The notes under the pieces were generated by a model, which did no database searches, was not told the DNA's origin, and was given only the letters and a program-made list of their open reading frames with translations. The translations under genes were made by a program, and so were the position numbers. DNA of 6,551 bases from Bacillota bacterium (GTDB lineage Bacteria > Armatimonadota > Hebobacteria > Hebobacterales > Hebobacteraceae), in NCBI GenBank assembly GCA_030668755.1, contig DAOVEW010000062.1:1-6551 (forward strand), given 5' to 3'. This document shows positions 1 to 5,377 of this stretch, one piece after another (the first letter of the stretch is position 1; each line of letters opens with the position of its first letter).

Positions 1-2161
1 TCAGCCGGATCGCCACGTTCGGATGTTCGGGCCCGTAGGCCTTCTCATCTATCGCGAACGCCCGCTCCAGATGCTGCCGGGCGCCCTTCAGGTCGTGGAG
101 GGCCAGAGCCACGCCGGCCAGGTTGTTGACGCAGATCGCCACCTTCGGACTGTCCGGCCCGTAGATCTTCTCAGCAACCGCCAGCGCCCGCTCGTAGTGC
201 TCCTGCGCCCCCTCCAGGTCGTCAAGCCTTTGAAGCACGTAGCCCACGTTGTTGAGGTCCCTCGCCACGTTGAGGTTGTCGGGGCCGTAGGCACGCTCAT
301 CAATCGCCAGCGCCCGCTCGAAGTGCTCCCGCGCTCCCTTGAGGTCGCCGAGTTCTCCAAGGACACCGCCCAGGTTGCTGACGCTTGCTGCGACGTTGGG
401 ATGGTCTGGCCCGTAAGCCTTCTCACCAATCGCCAGCGCCCTCCCGAAGAGCGACTTCGCCTCGGCGAACTCGGCGCGGGTCCGGAGGTACACTCCGGCT
501 CGGTTCAGAAGCCGGCCGGCTTCCCGGGCGGCCACGCCGAGGCGGCTGGCATGGCCAGCGGCTGTCAGGGCGTGTCGAAGAAGGCGGGCCGACGGAGCCC
601 AGGTGTGTAACTCCTCCGGAAGGAACGGGAAGGTGTCATCCAGGAGGCGCACCGCGACGGTTGCCCACTCACGCTTCGCTTGATCCGGGAGTCGGTCGCG
701 GGTGGCGGCCTGGACGAGCCGGTGGAGGGAGAGGGCATCGCCGTCCTTCTGGAGGAGGGAGTAGCGGCGGAGGGCGGCCAGCGCGTCGTTGAGTGACACT
801 GGATCGCGGGCCACGGCGGCGAGAGACTCGGGCAGATGGTCCGCGCCGTCGAAGAGGAGGGAGAGGGGAATATCATCTGGTGCGAGGTAGGCACAGAGGT
901 TGAGGAGGTCGGCGGCGGGCGGGCACTGATCGCGCACCTGGTCCATGGCGAGCGTCCAGGTAGTAGCGACGGTCTGCGAGTATGCCTCGGGGGGTTTCTC
1001 TCTTTCCCAAAGCTCCCGGCGCCGAGTCTGGAAGAGCTTGAGGTACTCGGTCAGCCTGGTGCCGGCGGCCTCGACGTAGGCGGCGGCCTGCTCGAGGGCG
1101 AGGGGGAGGTCGCCGAGGGCGTCGGCGAGTTCGGCAGCACCCTCCTCCTGCCCGGTACGCTTGTGGAGGAAAGCGACTGACTCATCGCGGGGGAACTCGG
1201 GAACGGTGAGGGGGCTGGCGACAGCCCCCCAGCTTGGGTCGAGGGAGGTAATGAGGAGGTGGCCCGCGCCGCCGCGCGGCAGGTAGTCCCGCACCGCATC
1301 GGGGTTGGGCGCGTTGTCGAAGATGAGGAGCCAACCTTCGTTGTGCTCCAGCCAACGGCGGACGGCGGCGATGATGGCGGTCTGATCCGGAGCGTCCTTT
1401 TCCGGGAGATTGAGGGGTACGGCGAGGGCGGCGTAGTCGGAGGCGAGCTGGGCGGGCCCCTCGGAGCGGACCCAGTAGATGACGGTGTAGTCGGCGGCGT
1501 GGCGGTAGGCGTACTCCAGGGCAAGCTGGGTCTTGCCCACACCACCGAGGCCGTGGACGGCTTGAGTGAGGGCGGCATGGCCGCCGGTGGTAAGCGAGTC
1601 GCGGAGGGAGGTGAGGAGGTCGGAGCGGCCGGTGAAGTTGGGGTTGCGGGGGTGGGGGACGTTCCAGACCGGCGGCACGACGCCAGGGAAAGACGGACGA
1701 GCGGGGACAGAGCGCTCGGCATCCGGAGGAAACGCAGGCCTAACGGACGGCTTCGCGCGGCCCCGGTCGATGCCTTCTAGGAGCGCCTGGGTCGCGGCGT
1801 CTGCGGTCAGTCCCTTGAGGTCGATATGGATGATCGGACGTAGAAGCCCCTTCAGAGCGTCCGGATCGCAGTCGCGGACGCACACAGGGAGGAGAGTCCC
1901 CTTCTCCCCTTTGGGGTCTTGGGCGAAGGCAGCGGCCCACTCGGGCTGCGTGTAGAGCGCATCAAGATAGGCTTGCGAGAGAACAGCGATGGTGCGCTCG
2001 GCTTCTCTGGAGGCACGGTCCATCTCGAGGACGAAGTTGCCGCCGGGCCGGAAGTCCCATGCCTGGAGGATGGTAGTGTAGCCATTCTCCTCGAGGATCC
2101 AGGCGATCCATTCGGCCCAGTCGCGGTCGGCCTTGTTATAGCTTATGAAGAAGTCCTTCAT
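1..2161 (-). CDS. TIR - NB-ARC (STAND ATPase) - TPR protein, NLR-like probable immune sensor/effector (3' end off the window)
   Basis: Reading the complement from the ATG at 2161-2159 gives 720 codons with no stop, ending at the left edge, so the C-terminus is missing. Residues 1 to about 130 are a TIR domain: it opens MKDFFISYNKADRDWAEW, has the WDFRPGGNF segment at 35-43, and has Glu74 in TQPEW, the likely catalytic glutamate of TIR NADases. A Pro/Arg-rich linker (about 135-172) follows. NB-ARC spans about 175-430 with P-loop GLGGVGKT (204-211), Walker B WLLIFDNA (277-284), a TSLDPSW sensor-like segment (305-311) and GDLPLAL (350-356). LHRLVQ (479-484) resembles the winged-helix/MHD region. 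From about 549 there are four 42-residue TPRs of kinesin-light-chain type with the recurring motif YGPD/EHPNVA. Known families of this layout act as ligand-gated switches: TPRs sense, NB-ARC binds ATP and oligomerises, and TIR degrades NAD+. An anti-phage role is inferred. The start is supported because the first TIR beta strand begins at residue 3. A G-rich SD-like AAAGGGGG lies 3 bases upstream, which is close. Confidence 0.9.
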   Translation of the reverse strand, partial: MKDFFISYNKADRDWAEWIAWILEENGYTTILQAWDFRPGGNFVLEMDRASREAERTIAVLSQAYLDALYTQPEWAAAFAQDPKGEKGTLLPVCVRDCDPDALKGLLRPIIHIDLKGLTADAATQALLEGIDRGRAKPSVRPAFPPDAERSVPARPSFPGVVPPVWNVPHPRNPNFTGRSDLLTSLRDSLTTGGHAALTQAVHGLGGVGKTQLALEYAYRHAADYTVIYWVRSEGPAQLASDYAALAVPLNLPEKDAPDQTAIIAAVRRWLEHNEGWLLIFDNAPNPDAVRDYLPRGGAGHLLITSLDPSWGAVASPLTVPEFPRDESVAFLHKRTGQEEGAAELADALGDLPLALEQAAAYVEAAGTRLTEYLKLFQTRRRELWEREKPPEAYSQTVATTWTLAMDQVRDQCPPAADLLNLCAYLAPDDIPLSLLFDGADHLPESLAAVARDPVSLNDALAALRRYSLLQKDGDALSLHRLVQAATRDRLPDQAKREWATVAVRLLDDTFPFLPEELHTWAPSARLLRHALTAAGHASRLGVAAREAGRLLNRAGVYLRTRAEFAEAKSLFGRALAIGEKAYGPDHPNVAASVSNLGGVLGELGDLKGAREHFERALAIDERAYGPDNLNVARDLNNVGYVLQRLDDLEGAQEHYERALAVAEKIYGPDSPKVAICVNNLAGVALALHDLKGARQHLERAFAIDEKAYGPEHPNVAIRL
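8..517 (-). repeat. Tandem 126-bp coding repeats (four TPR units)
   Basis: Four successive 126-base units encode 42-residue TPRs (residues about 549-718 of the TIR-NB-ARC protein). The recurring landmark ggcccgta (Tyr-Gly-Pro) or a close variant falls near 29, 155, 281 and 408, an exact 126-base period. The units share long stretches such as the codons for the ERALAI segment, and the most diverged is the one nearest NB-ARC. The array probably continues beyond the left edge. Confidence 0.85.
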
Positions 2162-2192
2162 AAGCCCCCTTTGAGTCGCTTTGGCTGTGTAC

Positions 2193-2220
2193 GTTCTAGT
2201 GCTTGGTTAGGGTTCGGCAA
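2193..2220 (-). promoter_or_regulatory. Candidate promoter of the TIR-NB-ARC-TPR gene
   Basis: On the minus strand, TTGCCG (complement of 2215-2220) and TAGAAC (complement of 2193-2198) are separated by 16 bases. Each matches 4 of 6 consensus sigma-70 positions. Transcription would start near 2186, giving a leader of about 25 bases before the ATG at 2161. Spacing and position fit, but the boxes are weak and nothing else supports the call. Confidence 0.3.
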
Positions 2221-2232
2221 GTGTGGCGGGGG

Positions 2233-2250
2233 TCCTCTTCTGCAAGAGGA
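2233..2250. other. Perfect 7-bp hairpin TCCTCTT / AAGAGGA with CTGC loop
   Basis: TCCTCTT (2233-2239) and AAGAGGA (2244-2250) are exact reverse complements around a 4-base loop. The element lies between the candidate TIR-gene promoter and the recognisable part of the IS110 relic. No U-tract follows on either strand, so a simple terminator is unlikely. It could be an operator-like inverted repeat or debris of the insertion element. Confidence 0.4.
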
Positions 2251-2285
2251 TGGCTTTCTCGGTGGAAGGCTCTGAGTTTGGGGTG

Positions 2286-2573
2286 GGGCTCGCCGAGTCG
2301 GTCCGGTTGACGAGGACGGGGGGCGCCCCCGCGGGGCGGGGGAGGCTCAGTAAGCGCGCCAACGCTCGCCTGCGGCGGGCGCTCTACTGGCCGGCGATCG
2401 TGGCGATGCGCCACAATCCGATTCTGGGTTCCTTCGGCCAGCGACTGCTGGCCGCGGGCAGGCCCAACTTCGTCGTCATCGCGGCGGTGATGCGGAAGCT
2501 GCTCCACCTGGCCTTCGGCGTGCTCAAGCATGGCCGACCCTTCGATCCTAACTGGACCGCTTGTCGCACTTGA
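2286..2573 (+). pseudogene. IS110-family transposase, C-terminal remnant (Transposase_20 region)
   Basis: The frame ending at the TGA 2571-2573 encodes a segment very like the C-terminal region of IS110/IS116/IS902 transposases: GRLSKRANARLRRALYWPAI, then AMRHNPILGSF, QRLLAAGRP, AVMRKLLHLAFGVLK and the terminal RPFDPNW. Full-length family members are roughly 300-450 residues with an N-terminal DEDD RuvC-like domain. None of that is present upstream, where the sequence becomes the promoter region of the divergent TIR gene. The frame is open back to a GTG at 2223, but the part before about 2286 shows no family resemblance, and similarity is firm only from about 2334. It is therefore a 5'-truncated, inactive relic. 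Element ends and target-site duplications are not visible. Confidence 0.8.
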
Positions 2574-2634
2574 CACGCGACACAGTATCTACGAAGCCGG
2601 GGCTTGGGGTCACGGCCATCCCGCGGTGTCCTCG

Positions 2635-2664
2635 TTGCGGGCCGCGATAGGCCTGTGCTATAAT
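2635..2664 (+). promoter_or_regulatory. Extended -10 promoter of trpS, apparently leaderless
   Basis: TGCTATAAT (2656-2664) is a consensus -10 hexamer with the TGn extension. TTGCGG (2635-2640) is a weak -35 box with an 18-base spacer. The -10 box ends 10 bases before the trpS ATG at 2675, so transcription would start at about 2671-2675. There is no room for, and no sign of, a Shine-Dalgarno sequence. Confidence 0.7.
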
Positions 2665-2674
2665 CGCAGTCGTT

Positions 2675-3664
2675 ATGTCCCAATCAAGGAAAAAAGTCAT
2701 CTTCTCCGCGATGCAGGTCACCGGCAAGCTCCACCTCGGCAACCTGGAAGGAGCGCTGCGCAACTGGGTTCGCCTCCAGGATGAGTACGAGCTGTATGCG
2801 GGTATCGTGGACCTGCACTCTCTCACCACCTCGTTCGAGGACACTAGTGAGATTCTGCCCAACATCCGGGACGCAGCGATAGACTACCTGGCCGCCGGCC
2901 TGGACCCGAAGAAGACGGCCATCGTGGTGCAGTCGTGGGTCCCCCAGCACTGCGAGCTGCATACGCTGCTGTCCATGATTACTCCCGTGAGCTGGCTGGA
3001 GCGGGTCCCCACCTATAAGGAGAAACGAGACCAGCTACACATCGCCAGCCCCTCCTACGGGCTGCTGGGCTATCCCGTGCTGATGGCCGCGGACATTCTC
3101 GTGTACCGCGCGCACGTCGTGCCCGTCGGCCAGGACCAGGAGCCGCACCTGGAGCTCACGCGGGAGATCGCGCGGCGGTTCAACCACCTGTACGGCGAGA
3201 CCTTCCCCGAGCCGCAGTCCATGCTCACCGAGTTCGCCGTTCTGCCGGGGCTGGACGGTCGGAAGATGAGCAAGTCCTACGGCAACTGCATTCACCTCTC
3301 CGACACGGCCGACGAGATGCGGGAGAAGGTCCGCAGCATGTACACGGACCCGAAGAAGATTCGAAAGAACGACCCGGGACACCCGGAACAGTGCCCGGTC
3401 TACGCCTACCACGCGGCCTACGCGCCGGACACCGCCGCCGCGGCCAAGCCGGAATGCGAGGCCGGACGGCTCGGCTGTGTGGCGCACAAGACGCAGCTTG
3501 CCGACATACTGATCGAGTCGCTGGGTCCTATGCAGCAGCGCAGGGCCGAGTTCGCCGCGAATCCGGACTACGTGGACAAGGTGCTCCGGGAGAGTGCCGA
3601 CCGCGCCCGCGAGAAAACCTCCCAAACCATGGACATGGTTTGGGAGGCGATGAAGCTTCGGTAG
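2675..3664 (+). CDS. trpS: Tryptophanyl-tRNA synthetase (TrpRS)
   Basis: Cytoplasmic class I aminoacyl-tRNA synthetase that activates tryptophan with ATP and transfers it to tRNA-Trp. The 329-residue product matches the usual bacterial length of about 330. The Rossmann catalytic domain carries the HIGH-type signature TGKLHLGN (16-23), YPVLMAADIL (133-142), the conserved VGQDQEPHLEL (151-161) and the KMSKS loop in GRKMSKSYGN (195-204). The helical anticodon-binding region follows from about 205 to the end. The ATG at 2675 is chosen because the strand before the HIGH motif (KKVIFSAMQ) is required for the fold; the next Met (residue 13) would remove it. It has its own strong promoter and probably a leaderless transcript. 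A 14-bp perfect inverted repeat overlaps its last codons. No T-box leader is present. Identification is secure. Confidence 0.98.
   Translation: MSQSRKKVIFSAMQVTGKLHLGNLEGALRNWVRLQDEYELYAGIVDLHSLTTSFEDTSEILPNIRDAAIDYLAAGLDPKKTAIVVQSWVPQHCELHTLLSMITPVSWLERVPTYKEKRDQLHIASPSYGLLGYPVLMAADILVYRAHVVPVGQDQEPHLELTREIARRFNHLYGETFPEPQSMLTEFAVLPGLDGRKMSKSYGNCIHLSDTADEMREKVRSMYTDPKKIRKNDPGHPEQCPVYAYHAAYAPDTAAAAKPECEAGRLGCVAHKTQLADILIESLGPMQQRRAEFAANPDYVDKVLRESADRAREKTSQTMDMVWEAMKLR
3618..3647 (+). other. Perfect 14-bp inverted repeat inside the 3' end of trpS
   Basis: CCTCCCAAACCATG (3618-3631) and CATGGTTTGGGAGG (3634-3647) are exact reverse complements separated by GA; sterically the loop would be CATGGACATG or similar. 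It encodes TSQTMDMVWEA near the TrpRS C-terminus and ends 14 bases before the stop codon. No U-run follows, so it is not a standard intrinsic terminator. It could limit 3' exonuclease decay, aid termination, or be a protein-binding palindrome. Confidence 0.7.
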
Positions 3665-3910
3665 CGCGGATAGGGCCGTCGCCCTCCCTGCGCCCGGCCA
3701 TGTGATCGAGAGTTCCCTCTCCGCGGTGGTGGGGCGGACAACAACCGGTTATTCCTTGGCGCTCAAGGGAGATGGTGTTGTCCTGGACAGCGGCCGCCAT
3801 ACTGGAACCCGAGAAGGGCTGCCGCAAGATCATAGGATATCGGGGCCTGCGAATGCCTACCCTTCGCTCGGGGAGCAGTGGTTGGCTGCCTGGCAATCGG
3901 CTTTCACCGG
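3665..3910. other. Intergenic stretch after trpS without a recognisable gene
   Basis: I see no convincing gene here. A 70-codon frame (3702-3914, plus) has no family resemblance and no SD. The only local structure is a short AGGGC / GCCCT stem with a CGTC loop (3672-3685), just after the trpS stop and without a U-tract. The sequence could be degraded coding material or spacer that entered with the downstream membrane-protein gene. Confidence 0.5.
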
Positions 3911-3939
3911 TTGACAATAGCCTCCTCACAGCGTAAGCT
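3911..3939 (+). promoter_or_regulatory. Candidate sigma-70-type promoter of the membrane-protein gene
   Basis: A perfect TTGACA (3911-3916) is followed after 17 bases by TAAGCT (3934-3939), which matches the -10 consensus at 3 of 6 positions including the key T, A and final T. A start near 3946 would leave an untranslated leader of about 80 bases before the ATG at 4026. The -35 box is strong and the -10 box weak. Confidence 0.45.
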
Positions 3940-4025
3940 ATCGGTGACAGTCGCCCAGAACCATCAGACGCCTCAGGCAAGCCTTACACCAAATCCGGGA
4001 CATGATCCTAGGGGGGACCAGACAC

Positions 4026-4910
4026 ATGGATGTCTCCGCAGTTGATCTAGTTCACCTGGCGCAGGCACATTTCGAGATTCTAATCTCCCTCGGGTCAGTT
4101 GCGGTAGCTATGATGGCGTTGGCTCTCGTCGCATTCCGAGCCTCCGGGCGCGCTGTGGGACAAACGAACGGACATTCAGAGTCTCATGTCAATTCAGGCC
4201 CGGAGGCTACTCTGTTGGTTGCGCTCCTATGCGCTGTGTTTGCATGCATGGGCACAGCCTTTCTGTACTCGTGGGTCAAACCCGTCGCGACGGCAACGGG
4301 CGATCACAATCGCGGCGGGCGCACCACCTCGTTACCCGCTTCTTCCCCGACCCCAGTGCCGTCTGCCATGGCGCCGCACCAGGCGCCTACTGCACATTCC
4401 GCTGGGACCTCCGAGATAGCGGAAGGTCGAGAGCCTGTGTCGAATGACGCCGAGAAACGGTCTAGCTCACTACATCGTGGCAGGCAGCTCTTCATCCTGG
4501 CAACAGGTGATTTCATGCTGGCGGCCCTGGTACTAGGATGGTGTCTGCTCTTCATAGTGAAGATAAGCGGAGGAATGCCCCACCGCATCCTAGCAATCAC
4601 AATTGAGGGGGGCATACTGGTCGCTGGCAGCATGTACCTAATCGTCCTGGTCTGGCACATGCAGCCCGACCACGTAGGGTCTGTGCTAGTACCGTACATA
4701 GGCCTGCCGGTGGGCATTATTGTGCTGTGGGATAGGCACAACTTGTGGCCGGGACCCCTGCAGAAGCTTCGGCACACAGCGCTCACGGCAGTCCAGTATG
4801 GCGGCGTGGCTGTCTCGGCGTTCGTGCTCCTGACCGGGATCATCGTGATGCTGATCGCAATGGGCCCGACGAGGTACACTGAGCCCATCCTGTCATGGTG
4901 TGGACTATGA
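4026..4910 (+). CDS. Unrecognised six-helix integral membrane protein
   Basis: I do not recognise this 294-residue protein. Hydrophobic segments lie at about 18-37, 61-83, 155-179, 188-210, 217-235 and 258-279. Between the second and third is a hydrophilic, low-complexity loop of about 70 residues (85-154) rich in Pro, Ser, Thr, Ala and His, for example SLPASSPTPVPSAMAPHQAP. No signal peptide, catalytic motif or binding motif stands out; a DRHNLWPGP loop follows the fifth helix. The frame is open from an ATG at 4002, but the ATG at 4026 has the better G-rich SD-like AGGGGGGA (4010-4017) 8 bases upstream, so it is preferred; the longer form has 302 residues. Base use is visibly less GC-rich than in the flanking trpS and scpA, with repeated CTA leucine codons, which suggests a separate origin. 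After the TGA (4908-4910) the same frame continues as a hydrophobic, coding-like segment (described separately). Function unknown. Confidence 0.7.
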   Translation: MDVSAVDLVHLAQAHFEILISLGSVAVAMMALALVAFRASGRAVGQTNGHSESHVNSGPEATLLVALLCAVFACMGTAFLYSWVKPVATATGDHNRGGRTTSLPASSPTPVPSAMAPHQAPTAHSAGTSEIAEGREPVSNDAEKRSSSLHRGRQLFILATGDFMLAALVLGWCLLFIVKISGGMPHRILAITIEGGILVAGSMYLIVLVWHMQPDHVGSVLVPYIGLPVGIIVLWDRHNLWPGPLQKLRHTALTAVQYGGVAVSAFVLLTGIIVMLIAMGPTRYTEPILSWCGL

Positions 4911-5018
4911 ATCATTCACGCCTCCCTGCTCTACCTCGTCGCCGCGTTCTTCGTCCTCCCCACTATCGCGCAGTTTGCAGAGACAGTGGATGAAAGGACC
5001 GCTTTGACCAGCAACTGA
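4911..5018 (+). other. In-frame hydrophobic continuation after the TGA (possible lost or readthrough C-terminus)
   Basis: Immediately after the stop at 4908-4910, in the same frame, 35 sense codons run to a second TGA (5016-5018). They encode a likely transmembrane helix, SLLYLVAAFFVLPTIAQF, followed by a polar tail ending TALTSN. Third codon positions are mostly G or C (for example ctg ctc tac ctc gtc gcc gcg ttc ttc gtc), as expected for coding sequence in this genome. No ATG or GTG opens this frame between the two stops before the helix. Either a premature stop removed a seventh helix, UGA is read through, or an unusual start is used. A perfect hairpin lies 20 bases past the second stop, which fits 5018 as the original gene end. 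Confidence 0.45.
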
Positions 5019-5038
5019 TCCGTCATGGGCGTAGCCTA

Positions 5039-5060
5039 TGCTACCGAGTTGTCGGTAGCA
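5039..5060 (+). terminator. Hairpin 9-bp stem downstream of the membrane-protein gene (possible terminator)
   Basis: TGCTACCGA (5039-5047) and TCGGTAGCA (5052-5060) are exact reverse complements around a GTTG loop. The hairpin begins 20 bases after the second in-frame stop at 5018. The bases after it (caatggcttggccttt) contain only short T runs, so intrinsic termination would be weak. Confidence 0.4.
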
Positions 5061-5277
5061 CAATGGCTTGGCCTTTGACACCGACGCTCGCCGGCCCCAC
5101 CTGTTAGGCTGTTCGTCTGCTCCGTAGGGCAGGAGCTTGCCTGTACAGCTTGCCTCCCGCCCCTGTAGAGCGGGCAAGTTGCTGTGTGTCCTGAGTCTGC
5201 CCGAACGCACGGCCGTCATCATCTACCTTCTCCCAGCAATGAGATCCCCGTCCCGACTCGCAGTGACTCCCCACCAC
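5061..5277. other. Non-coding stretch with direct repeats and a bulged stem, upstream of scpA
   Basis: No gene is supported here. AGCTTGCCT occurs twice (5134-5142 and 5147-5155) with a 13-base period. Each copy of CTTGCC could pair with GGCAAG at 5173-5178; the second copy also allows an inner CGC/GCG pairing, giving a bulged hairpin. This could be a small structured RNA or leader element, or chance. Confidence 0.3.
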
Positions 5278-5307
5278 TGGACACCCCAGCGCAAATGAGG
5301 CAATACT
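5278..5307 (+). promoter_or_regulatory. Candidate promoter of the scpA-scpB operon
   Basis: TGGACA (5278-5283) matches the -35 consensus at 5 of 6 positions. AATACT (5302-5307) matches the -10 at 4 of 6, with an 18-base spacer. Transcription would begin at about 5314, leaving a leader of about 64 bases before the scpA ATG. Confidence 0.4.
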
Positions 5308-5367
5308 AGACGGGTGTTCTGGCCAGAGGCGCAAGGAAGCCCTAGACACAGCAGCAGTCAGAGTTGC

Positions 5368-5372
5368 GGAGG
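5368..5372 (+). promoter_or_regulatory. Shine-Dalgarno site of scpA
   Basis: GGAGG lies 5 bases before the ATG at 5378 and fixes that start. The contrast with trpS, which has no SD, is notable. Confidence 0.75.
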
Positions 5373-5377
5373 CGGAA

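Noticed and set aside
23..1955. Several plus-strand open frames (23-610, 385-792, 836-1180, 1259-1780, 1566-1955)
   Set aside because: They lie antisense to the continuous TIR-NB-ARC-TPR frame. Their products are low-complexity Gly/Arg/Val-rich strings with no family resemblance and arise from the GC-rich third positions of the real gene.
88..2085. Minus-strand open frames (88-429, 565-894, 1051-1722, 1740-1940, 1852-2085)
   Set aside because: They are in other frames of the same strand as the long real gene and encode Ser/Pro/Arg-rich strings; the frame starting at 2161 carries all recognisable domains.
2574..2674. T-box or trp-type attenuator leader for trpS
   Set aside because: The predicted transcription start is at the ATG, and no T-box sequence or leader peptide is visible in the short gap.
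3035..3625. 196-codon minus-strand frame opposite trpS
   Set aside because: Val/Gly/Arg-rich shadow of the strongly conserved TrpRS frame, with no independent motif.
3702..3914. 70-codon plus frame between trpS and the membrane protein
   Set aside because: No SD, no recognisable motif, and the end overlaps the candidate TTGACA box; probably chance.
4304..4915. 203-codon minus-strand frame opposite the membrane protein
   Set aside because: The plus frame has clean periodic hydrophobic segments, an SD-like site and a promoter. The minus frame has no domain and no upstream signals.
4907..4993. 28-codon ATG frame overlapping the membrane-protein stop (ATGA)
   Set aside because: The product is Arg/Pro-rich without hydrophobic or family features. 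The competing frame over the same bases encodes a much more protein-like helix.
5075..5080. Perfect TTGACA suggesting another promoter before scpA
   Set aside because: No acceptable -10 box at 16-18 bases; the nearest TAGGCT is 24 bases away.
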